Shown: positions 18,213-27,155 of the stretch, one piece after another
Position numbering within the stretch: position 1 is the first letter of the stretch
How the letters are laid out: each line of letters starts with the position of its first letter
DNA from: Opitutales bacterium UBA5694
Lineage (GTDB): Bacteria; Verrucomicrobiota; Verrucomicrobiia; Opitutales; Opitutaceae
NCBI GenBank assembly: GCA_002420185.1
Contig: DIHO01000012.1
Span: 1 to 64,000, forward strand
DNA: 64,000 nucleotides
Direction of reading: 5' to 3'
Program-made: the position numbers and the translations under genes
Notes under the pieces: model-generated
Told to the model about the DNA's origin: nothing
Database searches by the model: none
What the model saw: the letters and a program-made list of their open reading frames with translations, nothing else

Positions 18213-19250
18213 ATGTTCGTCGACGAGACTAAAGTAAAGTTGCAAGCGGGAGATGGCGGCCGAGGCTGTGTAAGTTTTCGTCGTGAAAAGTATGAAGCTT
18301 TTGGAGGACCCAATGGGGGAGATGGCGGTAAAGGAGGAGACGTCATACTGGAGGGTTCCAGCAACGAGAACAACCTCACCCGTTATCGTTTTCAGCCGCA
18401 TTGGAATGGCGGTCGTGGCGAACATGGTCGGGGTTCAGATCAGACCGGTGCCCAAGGAAAAAACTGTGTACTGACGGTGCCACCGGGAACGATAGTGGTG
18501 GATTTGGAAACGGGCCAAATTGTGGCCGAAATCCTCGAGCATGGCGAAACCAAGGTCCTGCTTGAGGGAGGCAACGGAGGCTGGGGAAACAAAAAATTCA
18601 AAAGCTCGGTGAATCGAGCCCCCAGAAGAGCTAATCCAGGTGAACCAGGTGGGTCAGGAGAGTTTAAGCTAATTCTTAAGAGTATCGCGGACATCGGCTT
18701 GGTGGGGTACCCGAATGCTGGTAAATCAACCTTGACGAGTCTAATAACGAATGCTCGTCCTAAGGTGGCAGCCTACCCGTTCACGACCTTACACCCTCAA
18801 ATTGGAGTTATCGAATACCCAGAACGTCACAAGACACTAGAAATAGCCGATATTCCTGGGCTGATCGACGGTGCGAGCGAAAACCGAGGCTTAGGGCATC
18901 GATTTTTGAGGCACATCGAACGCTGTTTTTTACTTACCCTCATTATAGACATGTCGGGAATTGATGGTCGGGAGCCATGGGCTGACTATGACCAGCTTAT
19001 ACAAGAGTTGGGGGCTTATGATCCAGAGCTGCTAAAAAAACCTAAGCTAGTGGTAACCAATAAAATGGATGAAGAATCGGCGGTAGAAAATCTTAAAATA
19101 TTCGAGAAAACTCGCGATGTTGCCATCCAGCCAGTCTCATGTCTGACCGAGGAGGGACTAGCTGAACTGAAAGAACTTATATGGGTAAAGGTAACTCAGG
19201 CTAAAGCTAAGGAAAAAGAAGCCGCAATTTCAAAGAGCGGAAACCGCTAA
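18213..19250 (+). CDS. obgE: GTPase Obg/CgtA
   Basis: The 345-residue product carries the glycine-rich Obg fold at the N-terminus (DETKVKLQAGDGGRGCVSFR, GPNGGDGGKGGDV) to about residue 158. The GTPase domain follows, with GYPNAGKST near 166, DIPGLIDGA near 211 and NKMD near 283. It is a ribosome-associated GTPase needed for late 50S assembly. The optional C-terminal OCT domain of some Obg proteins is absent. The usual upstream partners rplU and rpmA are not here; the gene follows a subtilase on the same strand after 97 bases. Confidence 0.95.
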   Translation: MFVDETKVKLQAGDGGRGCVSFRREKYEAFGGPNGGDGGKGGDVILEGSSNENNLTRYRFQPHWNGGRGEHGRGSDQTGAQGKNCVLTVPPGTIVVDLETGQIVAEILEHGETKVLLEGGNGGWGNKKFKSSVNRAPRRANPGEPGGSGEFKLILKSIADIGLVGYPNAGKSTLTSLITNARPKVAAYPFTTLHPQIGVIEYPERHKTLEIADIPGLIDGASENRGLGHRFLRHIERCFLLTLIIDMSGIDGREPWADYDQLIQELGAYDPELLKKPKLVVTNKMDEESAVENLKIFEKTRDVAIQPVSCLTEEGLAELKELIWVKVTQAKAKEKEAAISKSGNR

Positions 19251-19289
19251 CGACGATTCTCAAGCATCTAAACCTTAACTAATCCCAAA

Positions 19290-19436
19290 ATGACCAGTCT
19301 CAAGCCACTTATTGTGCGTACCAATCAGCTTCTTGGAGCGAGTCTGATGGAGAAAGGGCTGGTATCTATTGATGACCTGAAGGAGGCCAACAATCGGCTT
19401 GCGGAGTTCGGTTCGTCTGACTCCAACTCTATGTAG
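19290..19436 (+). pseudogene. Short N-terminal remnant of an unidentified protein
   Basis: An ATG 39 bases after obgE opens a 48-residue frame: MTSLKPLIVRTNQLLGASLM, then EKGLVSIDDLKEANNRLAEF, ending at TAG. The pattern 'lg-x-x-L-x-x-x-G-L-v-s-x-e-D-L-x-x-A-N' resembles the start of proteins with a GspE/MshE-type N-terminal domain, which are much longer. I read it as a truncated copy. No clear continuation was found in the following 560 bases. The assignment to the GspE/MshE group is weak; the gene could also be a genuine small protein. Confidence 0.4.
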
Positions 19437-19999
19437 GTCAGTCTGCTGTCATCGAGCGATTCCGGTTTGCAAGGGCTGATAGCGAGAATCTGGTACCCGT
19501 TTTTGAGATGTCTTTGATAGAGGCTAGTTCGGAGAATTTTGTGTTACAATAGGGGTATTAACTTTGGCGGTAAAAATTTTACGACTGATGATCGATCTTG
19601 AAGAAATCCTATAAGCTTATGGGTTCACCGCATAGGGTGGTGACATCTACTGAAGTTATCTTTGCATCGATCGGGAGTGATCCATCTTTTCACGCCGTGG
19701 TTTCGTTACGGAAATTCGTATTGGCAATGAATAGTGTGAGCATGGAAAGAACTTGAATGGGCTCCATGGAGTACAAAATCGAGAGGTTCTTAAAGTGTCT
19801 GCCCGCTCTAAAGAGCCAGGAATTGAGTGCTGATTGGAGGCCATATACTAAGGCCCTCCTGTTATGTGAGCTTTGTTTGCGGAGGAACGAGTTTCAATCG
19901 ACGGTTTAATTTACGTCTTACTTACTAAGTGCGCTAAATCCGCCTATTTGGCCGTCTAATTGCTCTCTCGACCAAAAAACGGGGCGTTTCGTGGGTCCC
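19437..19999. other. Gap after obgE; no intact gene seen
   Basis: All frames are broken by stops. One stretch on the plus strand (VFEMSLIEASSENFVL near 19500-19550) looks protein-like and may be a further piece of the truncated gene before it, but I cannot assign it. Confidence 0.35.
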
Positions 20000-21451
20000 T
20001 CAAAGCATAGCAGGGTTGAATGGCGAATCTGGCACCTTTCCTGATACATTAGCCCTCAGTTTCTTCCGTAAGTCGGAAATGATCCCTGCAAATTTTGGTT
20101 TGCTGGCCAAATTGTCGAATTCACCGGGGTCATTGCTGTGATCGTAAAGTTCGATTCCTTGCTCACCTTCGTTCCACTCAGTGTATCGCCACCTGTCTGT
20201 GCGGATGCTAGCCCCCATCACCGGAATGCCATCGCCAGGACGCAAAACCTGAGTGAATGCTGTCCCTCTCCACGACTTCGATGGACGATCCAATAACGGG
20301 ACGATACTCTTACCTTCTACAGTTGTAGGTGGGGTAAGGCCACAAAGGGAGGCGACGGTCGGGTATAAATCCACGAATTCGACAATTTGCTGACTCGCCT
20401 CGCCATTTCCTTTGCGGCCAGGAGCGAAGATCATCATCGGAGCGGAAGCGGACTCCTCAAAAAGGCAGCGTTTCTGCCAAATGCCCTGATGTTCACCGAG
20501 ATGGTAGCCGTGATCGCTCCAAAAAACGATGATAGTATTATTTAGTAGCTCAAGATCTTCGATTGCATCGAGCAGTCGCCCGACTTGAGCGTCCACGAAG
20601 CTCACATTGGCATAGTAGGCCTGTTTCGCTCTCAAAATCTCCTCAACTGGTAGGCCGTAATTCGGTACTGGATTATTGTGTGCAAATGCGGACTTAGGGA
20701 TGTCGTCCCGATCGTTTTCACGGGCATACGGCATTTTGATTTTATCCATGGGATAGAGATCCCAATACTTTTTGGGGGCCACGTAAGGAGTGTGAGGACG
20801 GAAAAACCCGACTCCTAGGAAAAAGGGGCGATTCTTGTTTTCTCGAAGGAGTTGAATCGCCTCTGTGGCAATCATGCCGTCGGTCTGTTCTTCGTCCGTT
20901 CCATCCGCTGCTAGCCAACTGAGAGCACCACTGATGGGACGGTGGGGCTCAAGATTGATTATCAGGTGCTCTTCCTCCGTGTCGCGGCCCTTGGGATTGA
21001 TCACCTGGTCCCAGGATTCAGGGTCGTCGAGCCCATTGGTTCCGATTTGAACGGGAACTCCGTAGTGATACAGCTTTCCGACTCTCATCGATTTGTATCC
21101 ATTATTACGAAATAATTGAGGGAGGGTGACTACATCTGGTACTTCGTCGCGAAAATGTCTTCCTAAGTCGTAAACTTTTAGAGTGTCCGGTCTTAGGCCG
21201 GTTAAGAGTGACGCACGAGTGGGATTACAAAGGGGTATTTGGCAGTAGGCGTTGTCGAACCGAACACTCATATCTGAGAGTCTATCAAGGTTTGGGGTAA
21301 CGGCAATCGGATCTCCGTAGCATGCGATGGACTGTGTTAAATCGTCGGACGCGATGAAGAGAACGTTGAGCGGCTTATCCGATTGTGCCAGTCCCCATGA
21401 AGTAAGAGCGGATAGGGACCATAGGAGTAGAGATTGTTTCGGTCGATTCAT
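20000..21451 (-). CDS. Sulfatase, iduronate-2-sulfatase-like
   Basis: The 483-residue product has a signal peptide (LLLWSLSALTSWGLAQS) and the sulfatase fold. Metal ligands appear as Asp36-Asp37 in FIASDDL. The formylglycine site is Cys75 in LCNPTRAS (C-x-P-x-R), and the later SDHGYHLGEH block supplies His ligands. The pattern PNLDRLSDMSVRFDNAYCQ and the C-terminal ELYDHSNDPGEFDNLA match iduronate-2-sulfatase-like (S1_7-type) enzymes that desulfate polysaccharides in the periplasm or outside. Activity requires a formylglycine-generating enzyme, which is not in the window. It is divergent from the Tct transporter genes. Confidence 0.9.
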   Translation of the reverse strand: MNRPKQSLLLWSLSALTSWGLAQSDKPLNVLFIASDDLTQSIACYGDPIAVTPNLDRLSDMSVRFDNAYCQIPLCNPTRASLLTGLRPDTLKVYDLGRHFRDEVPDVVTLPQLFRNNGYKSMRVGKLYHYGVPVQIGTNGLDDPESWDQVINPKGRDTEEEHLIINLEPHRPISGALSWLAADGTDEEQTDGMIATEAIQLLRENKNRPFFLGVGFFRPHTPYVAPKKYWDLYPMDKIKMPYARENDRDDIPKSAFAHNNPVPNYGLPVEEILRAKQAYYANVSFVDAQVGRLLDAIEDLELLNNTIIVFWSDHGYHLGEHQGIWQKRCLFEESASAPMMIFAPGRKGNGEASQQIVEFVDLYPTVASLCGLTPPTTVEGKSIVPLLDRPSKSWRGTAFTQVLRPGDGIPVMGASIRTDRWRYTEWNEGEQGIELYDHSNDPGEFDNLASKPKFAGIISDLRKKLRANVSGKVPDSPFNPAML

Positions 21452-21878
21452 AATACGCTTCTGAGAAACTGCGGATGTAAGCTTGTTCTATTTAGAATAG
21501 AGGTCAATTGCTGCTTTTATGAATGCTTGAAGGGAGCTAGGGCTTTGGAAAGAGGTTGCAACGGATCATCTGCGGCCTGTTGAATTCCCTTCCGTAGAAT
21601 AACTCGAAGCATGTCGCAGTCAAGTGTTGTCGGTGGCCTCTTAGCGGACTTCGGTAGCGGTCAATCTCCGAGAGTCTACAAAAATGAATCGACGAATGGG
21701 TGTTAAGAGATCACCCGCAACCTCGAAATATTTCGGGTCTTGAGCCAGCGGTGTTTTATTTGTTTGCGAGTGATGAATCGGTTGATTGGGATTTTGGATA
21801 TTGGATTCTCAACTGGTTTTGCGAAGATCGACTTCGACTAATTGATTATCCTCGCTCATCTCCATAGTTATTTCATCC
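21452..21878. other. Divergent intergenic region between sulfatase and Tct transporter
   Basis: The region should hold the promoters of both flanking divergent genes. No gene or relic is readable, and I see no convincing operator. It contains two short AT-rich stretches on either side of a GC-richer middle. Confidence 0.4.
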
Positions 21879-23198
21879 ATGGCTAAAATCACTACCCACA
21901 TCGTTGTAGCTCTAATGATTGGTTTGTCGATTTTCAGTTATGCCAAAATGGGATCTCGGGAAACTGAAAGTTATCCGAATCGCCCGATCCGAGTGATCGT
22001 TCCCTACAATCCGGGTGGTGGAACTGATACTTATGCACGGATATTGCAGAAAGCGATCAAGGACAATAACCTTATGCCTCAGCAATTAGTGATCGTGAAT
22101 AAACCAGGAGGGGGTGCAACGATAGGCAGTACCTATGTGATCGATTCACGAAATGATGGATACACGATACTTTGTAATCACGAGGCATTGATGACATCCA
22201 AGATTATCGGGCAGTCACCTTACGGACCGGAGGCATTCGAGGTGGTTGCTGCTACCGGAGAATCAGGTTTAGCCGTTTTGGTGTCGGAGAATTCGCCATT
22301 CAAGACAATGACGGAGTTTATGGAAGCCGCTAAGGCAAGGCCGGAGACGTTAAAATTAGGAGTCAATTTGGGTACGCCAACCCATTTTTGTGGTATACAA
22401 TTAGAAGAAACGCTTCCTGGAGCTCGTTTTCGCCTAGTTTCGACAGGAGGCGGAGCCAATCGATTGGCCGCTCTCATGGGTGGGCATCTAGATGCCGCCC
22501 TCTTTTCGGTTGGTGAACTGATTCGGTTTAGGGAAAACGGATTGCGCCCACTAGCCTATCTAGGAGAGGAGCGGGTCGAAAGTATTCCGGATATTCCTAC
22601 CGCGAAAGAGTTAGGGTACCCAGTATTCAGCGGCAACCTACAATACTGGTGGTTTCCCAAGGGAACAGATCCAGAAATAGTCAGCTATATGGCTGTGGTC
22701 CTCAATAGTGCAATGGAGACGGATTACGTGAAGAAGCGTTCTGCGGAATTGGAGATTTTGCCAAGAACGATAGCAGGAGTGGAGCTAGCGGAGCGAATTA
22801 CCCAGAAGATGAGCCTATACAGTCGCATGAAGGTGCCTAGTCGAGTCGAATTGCCTGATGTGACTTTTTGGTCAGTTGCTGCGGTGTTAGCGTTGGGACT
22901 AGTTGTATCGTTGAAAGCCATTTTCAATCCGAAAAAGACTGATGGTGAAGCGAGTGAAAATAAACTTAGGTTTGATTTGGCTTTTGGTGTGATCGGACTG
23001 TGTGTTCTCTATGTTTTTTTTATGGGAATGGGACTACTCCCATTCGTTTGGGCGACAATTTTGTTTATTCTAGTAACCGGATTGTATCTAACAAATTTCG
23101 ACAGGAAGAAAGTATACTATGTCGTCGAGGTTGCTCTATGCATGTCCTTTGGACTCCACTTTATATTTACGCAGTTGTTTGCGATTCAATTGCCTTAG
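21879..23198 (+). CDS. Fused TctC binding protein and TctB membrane subunit of a tripartite tricarboxylate transporter
   Basis: The 439-residue product starts with a membrane/export segment (HIVVALMIGLSIFSYAKM). A Bug-type (TctC) solute-binding domain spans about residues 32-325: YPNRPIRVIVPYNPGGGTDT, VNKPGGGATIGS and IPDIPTAKELGYPVF are classic signatures. The chain then continues without a stop through four hydrophobic helices (FWSVAAVLALGLVVSL, AFGVIGLCVLYVFFMGMG, FVWATILFILVTGLYL, VVEVALCMSFGLHF), which is the TctB (DUF1468) small subunit. These are normally separate genes. It lies 9 bases before tctA, so the whole transporter is encoded by two genes. It probably imports an organic acid by secondary, gradient-driven transport. 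Confidence 0.88.
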   Translation: MAKITTHIVVALMIGLSIFSYAKMGSRETESYPNRPIRVIVPYNPGGGTDTYARILQKAIKDNNLMPQQLVIVNKPGGGATIGSTYVIDSRNDGYTILCNHEALMTSKIIGQSPYGPEAFEVVAATGESGLAVLVSENSPFKTMTEFMEAAKARPETLKLGVNLGTPTHFCGIQLEETLPGARFRLVSTGGGANRLAALMGGHLDAALFSVGELIRFRENGLRPLAYLGEERVESIPDIPTAKELGYPVFSGNLQYWWFPKGTDPEIVSYMAVVLNSAMETDYVKKRSAELEILPRTIAGVELAERITQKMSLYSRMKVPSRVELPDVTFWSVAAVLALGLVVSLKAIFNPKKTDGEASENKLRFDLAFGVIGLCVLYVFFMGMGLLPFVWATILFILVTGLYLTNFDRKKVYYVVEVALCMSFGLHFIFTQLFAIQLP

Positions 23199-23207
23199 TT
23201 ACATTTA

Positions 23208-24695
23208 ATGGAAGCTATAAACACCGCATCCGTTTACATCTTTAGCCTGCAAGGACTATGCTTGGTCATTTTGGGTACGATTTTAGGAATTACGATGGGG
23301 GCGATTCCTGGTTTGACCGGAGCTATGTTGATTGCCCTTACCTTGCCGCTCACGTTTAATATGGATCCAGCGAATGCATTCATCCTGCTAATCAGCATGT
23401 ATGTGGGTGCTGTCAGTGGAGGATTGATTACGGCGACATTGTTGCGTATGCCCGGAACCCCTGCTTCTATCATGACGACTATGGACGGGTATCCGATGGC
23501 CCGAGACGGCAGGCCTGGAAGGGCTTTGGGCTTGGGTATTACTGCTTCTTTTGTGGGAGGGTGCATATCCTGGCTTTTTCTCATAATGCTCTCCGCTCCT
23601 ATTGCTCAATACTCAACAAAACTGGGTCCTTTCGACTTTTTCTCCCTGGTTTTGCTGGCACTAGTTTTGATCGCTTCCATCGGAGGTAAGTCGATGAGTC
23701 GTTCTTTCTTTTCAGCCTCACTTGGCGTCTTAGTCGCATTGCCGGGAATTGATACGGCTACGGGGAACTTGAGGTTAACTTTTGGATTCGAGGAACTCAA
23801 TGGGGGACTAAAGCTTCTTCCAGTGCTGATTGGGATGTTTGCTATCAGTCAGATTATATCTGACATTATCCGTATTGGTGATAAAATTACAATTATCCCA
23901 GTTAAACGTAAAAGGGACATGCTCTTTAAATGGGAGGATTGGAAGAAAAATGCGATCAACCTCGTTCGATCATCGGTTATCGGTACGGGGATTGGAATAT
24001 TGCCAGGGATAGGCGCCAACATTGGCTCGGTCACCGCATACAGTACCGCTCGTTCGTTGGCTACTACGGAGGATAAGAAGAAATTCGGAAAGGGATCGGA
24101 AACAGGTATTGTTGCTGCTGAAGCTGCCAACAATGCAACCATTGGCGGTTCGCTGATTCCACTGATTTCCCTCGGGATTCCCGGCAGTGTTATCGATGCC
24201 ATTCTGCTGGGGGGATTACTCATTCACGGGTTGCAGCCGGGGCCACTTCTGTTTCAGCAAAATCCTGAGATGGTGTATACCATTATGGGATCCATGTTTG
24301 TCGCAAACGTGTTCATGTTTTTCTTCATGATTCTTTCGGTTCGTTACCTCGCCCGACTGGCGTCAATCCCCAGAGGTCTTCTTATGCCAGTTATTCTGGT
24401 GTTTTGCATTGTAGGTTCCTTTGCACTTTCAACACGCATGTTCGATGTTTGGACGATGCTCTTTTTTGGATTACTGGGTTTTGCATTTGAACGGTTTAAG
24501 ATTCCACTAGCTCCGTTTGTCATTGGGTTTATCCTGGCCCCCATAGCAGAAGAAAACCTGCTCATGGGACTGATGGCGTCGAATGGGAGCTACCTACCAA
24601 TTGTTCAACAGCCAGTTTCTTTGCTTTTTGTGATTGTATCAATCGGTCTGCTTTCGATTCCGCTCCACAAAAGATTCAAATTGTTTAGGGGCTGA
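23208..24695 (+). CDS. TctA large membrane subunit, tripartite tricarboxylate transporter
   Basis: The 495-residue product has about ten to twelve hydrophobic segments and the TctA signatures GAIPGLTGAMLIALTLPLTF near residue 30, RMPGTPASIMTTMDGYPMA near 83 and GIGILPGIGANIGS near 265. NNATIGGSLIPLISLGIPGS near 310 is the second, internally repeated substrate block. It is the transport channel that works with the fused TctC-TctB protein encoded 9 bases upstream. The substrate cannot be told from sequence; family members carry citrate, tartrate, aromatic acids and others. The neighbouring sulfatases suggest co-operation in breakdown of organic matter. Confidence 0.93.
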   Translation: MEAINTASVYIFSLQGLCLVILGTILGITMGAIPGLTGAMLIALTLPLTFNMDPANAFILLISMYVGAVSGGLITATLLRMPGTPASIMTTMDGYPMARDGRPGRALGLGITASFVGGCISWLFLIMLSAPIAQYSTKLGPFDFFSLVLLALVLIASIGGKSMSRSFFSASLGVLVALPGIDTATGNLRLTFGFEELNGGLKLLPVLIGMFAISQIISDIIRIGDKITIIPVKRKRDMLFKWEDWKKNAINLVRSSVIGTGIGILPGIGANIGSVTAYSTARSLATTEDKKKFGKGSETGIVAAEAANNATIGGSLIPLISLGIPGSVIDAILLGGLLIHGLQPGPLLFQQNPEMVYTIMGSMFVANVFMFFFMILSVRYLARLASIPRGLLMPVILVFCIVGSFALSTRMFDVWTMLFFGLLGFAFERFKIPLAPFVIGFILAPIAEENLLMGLMASNGSYLPIVQQPVSLLFVIVSIGLLSIPLHKRFKLFRG

Positions 24696-24720
24696 GAAAG
24701 TGAATAATCGAAGTGTTAAT

Positions 24721-26274
24721 ATGAACTTAATAACAAGATTTTTTTATCTCGGATGTCTGTTTGGTAATCTGACGATTGGAGCTGACAAGCCCAACATATT
24801 GTTTATCTACACGGATGATCAATCCACCCGGACGGTCAGTGCGTATGAGGATGCGTATCATTGGGTGGATACGCCGAATATCGATCGATTAGCGGAGGAG
24901 GGGATTCGGTTTACTCGAGCTAACATCGGTTCCTGGTGCATGGCCTCACGAGCATCCATTCTCACCGGACTTCAGCAACATAAGGTGGAGTCCCTTAGAA
25001 TGACCGGTCCGAATCCGATGAATGTTTACGATCCTGAAAAATGCCAATTTTGGACGGAGTCTCTTCGGGAACAAGGATACCATACCGCCCAAATTGGAAA
25101 ATGGCATACAGGAGTGGATTCCGGATACGGACGTGATTGGGATCATCAGATTGTCTGGAATCGACCTAAGTATCCGGAAAATTCTCCCAACTACTATTTT
25201 GATCAACTCATTGAGTTTGATGGAAAAGAAGCGGTATTGGTGGAGGAGTACACAACGGACAAATACACGGACTGGGCGGTTGAGTTCATCAAGGAAAGAG
25301 GTCCTCAGTCCGGGAAGCCCTGGTATTTATGGCTTTGCTATGGAGGGGTGCATGCTCCGTTCACTCCCGCAGACCGACACTTGGAAGCGTACGAGGATGT
25401 GACGACTCCAAGGATTCCTGATGTCTATCCCCCGAGACCAGAAAAACCGGAATATATGAACCAAATGGAATTCTGGAAGCCGGGTCCCAATGGCGAGCCG
25501 GTAGAAAAGGGGCGAGAGGGTCCCGTTCCGGTTGGGATGCAGGACCTACCTGGCCGAACTTTGAAAGACTGGATTCGTCAGTACCAGCAAGGCGTACTCT
25601 CTATTGACGAGGGCGTCGGTCGACTGATCGAGGCACTACAAGAAAGTGGCCAGGATGAGAATACCATCATCATCTTTACTTCGGACCAAGGATTCGCCTG
25701 GGGCCAGCATGGATCCAAATCGAAGGTTGCACCGTACCGAGCCAATATCGCTGCCCCTCTGATCTTTCGCTTACCGAAATGGATCGCCTCGAAAAGCCGT
25801 AGCAAAGGTACGGTGGTGACCGAACCGGTTACTGCAGTGGATATACCCGTTACCTTGTTTTCAATCACCGGCCTTAGGTCGCCCTGGAAGATGCACGGCT
25901 ATGACTTGTCACCTCTACTGAAAGATCCTGAATCCCCTTGGGGCAAACCATCAATGCTTGTCCACACAGCGAAGCAATACGGATCCGATACAAATACCAT
26001 TCCTCCGAAAGGGGATCCTAAGCTGTACCACGGACCGGGTGTACCCTGGTATGTTCTCTTGAGTCAAGGGAGGTATAAGTACATTCGAACTTTGATCGAA
26101 GGGGAAACCGAAGAGCTTTATGACGTTGTGAGTGATTCACAGGAATTGATCAATTTAGCGGGAAATCCGGCATACTCTAAAGTACTGCGTCAGTACCGAA
26201 AATGGACGATCGATGAACTCAAGCGAACCGATGCTGGTTTCGTTAGCAAACTGCCATCAGTCGCTAATCACTGA
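24721..26274 (+). CDS. Sulfatase with CxAxR formylglycine site
   Basis: The preferred start at ATG 24721 gives 517 residues with a signal peptide (LITRFFYLGCLFGNLTIGA); the frame is open upstream into tctA. Metal ligands are Asp32-Asp33 in FIYTDDQS. The modified residue would be Cys73 in WCMASRASILTG, the C-x-A-x-R variant of the sulfatase motif. FTSDQGFAWGQHGSKSK near residue 345 provides the later ligands. The C-terminal region ends ELYDVVSDSQELINLAG, as usual. It begins 25 bases after the tctA stop codon on the same strand and so may be co-transcribed with the Tct transporter, coupling desulfation to uptake. Confidence 0.9.
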   Translation: MNLITRFFYLGCLFGNLTIGADKPNILFIYTDDQSTRTVSAYEDAYHWVDTPNIDRLAEEGIRFTRANIGSWCMASRASILTGLQQHKVESLRMTGPNPMNVYDPEKCQFWTESLREQGYHTAQIGKWHTGVDSGYGRDWDHQIVWNRPKYPENSPNYYFDQLIEFDGKEAVLVEEYTTDKYTDWAVEFIKERGPQSGKPWYLWLCYGGVHAPFTPADRHLEAYEDVTTPRIPDVYPPRPEKPEYMNQMEFWKPGPNGEPVEKGREGPVPVGMQDLPGRTLKDWIRQYQQGVLSIDEGVGRLIEALQESGQDENTIIIFTSDQGFAWGQHGSKSKVAPYRANIAAPLIFRLPKWIASKSRSKGTVVTEPVTAVDIPVTLFSITGLRSPWKMHGYDLSPLLKDPESPWGKPSMLVHTAKQYGSDTNTIPPKGDPKLYHGPGVPWYVLLSQGRYKYIRTLIEGETEELYDVVSDSQELINLAGNPAYSKVLRQYRKWTIDELKRTDAGFVSKLPSVANH

Positions 26275-26432
26275 ATACGATTTTGGGAAGAATAGGAATA
26301 GTTAACGGAATCCTCCTTGGCGGGTTTCCTTCTGCAAATTGAGCTCGTCTATTGCATTGTTGGGAGGAGGTGTTCTAATATTGGCTTGATATCTCAACTG
26401 TGAATCCCGGAAAATTTAACCCAAGTCATTTT

Positions 26433-27155
26433 ATGAAAATACACCTTTGCACCAAACCCTCTTTTTTGTGCCTATCAATTCTGGTTTTGGCCGCTTGCAG
26501 CATATCTACAAAAACCGATGTAGTTGAATTATTCGATGGTCAAAGCCTGGACGGCTGGCAAAACTTTGGTGGGGGCAATTTTTATGTCGAGGATGGGGCT
26601 ATCGTGGGCGAAGCCGCACCTGGCCTGCCTAATAGCTTTCTCGCCACTCAGGATATGTATGGCGATTTCGAACTGGAAGTGGAGTTCAAGATCGATCCGC
26701 TTCTGAACTCAGGGATACAGATTCGCAGTCACATATACGAGGAAGAGACCACAACAATTCGTTGGGGTGGCACCTTCCATGAGGATGGGACGAAGAACGT
26801 AAGAGAGAGAGTATGGGAAAAGGGACGATTTTGGGGTTACCAAATTGAGATCGACCCCACGGAAAGAGGCTGGAGCGGCTCTGTGTATGAGGAGGGAGCT
26901 CGCGGTTTTCTGCACACTCCAGGGCAAGACGAAGCGGCGAAGAAGGCCTTCAAGTCAGAAGAGTGGAATCACTTTCGCATCATCGCCAATGGGGATCACT
27001 TTCAAACCTGGCTAAACGGCGTACCGGTAGCACATATACATGACGATGACCAAGCTTCTGGCTACATCGCCCTTCAACTCCATGGGATTGGGAAAAACAA
27101 AGAGAAGATCGGCCAAAAAGTCCGTTGGCGCAATATTCGGCTGCAGCATCTTTAA
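26433..27155 (+). CDS. DUF1080 (3-keto-disaccharide hydrolase) lipoprotein
   Basis: From the ATG at 26433 the product is 240 residues. It starts with a lipoprotein signal (LCLSILVLAACS, lipobox Cys near residue 21), then the DUF1080 concanavalin-like fold: VELFDGQSLDGWQNFG, DFELEVEFKIDPLLNSGIQI, WNHFRIIANGDHFQTWLNGV. Proteins of this family include 3-keto-glycoside hydrolases and many uncharacterised members. The frame is open to a GTG at 26400, but the lipobox position favours the ATG. Its stop codon overlaps the start of the next sulfatase (TAATG at 27153-27157), so the two are translationally coupled. Confidence 0.87.
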   Translation: MKIHLCTKPSFLCLSILVLAACSISTKTDVVELFDGQSLDGWQNFGGGNFYVEDGAIVGEAAPGLPNSFLATQDMYGDFELEVEFKIDPLLNSGIQIRSHIYEEETTTIRWGGTFHEDGTKNVRERVWEKGRFWGYQIEIDPTERGWSGSVYEEGARGFLHTPGQDEAAKKAFKSEEWNHFRIIANGDHFQTWLNGVPVAHIHDDDQASGYIALQLHGIGKNKEKIGQKVRWRNIRLQHL

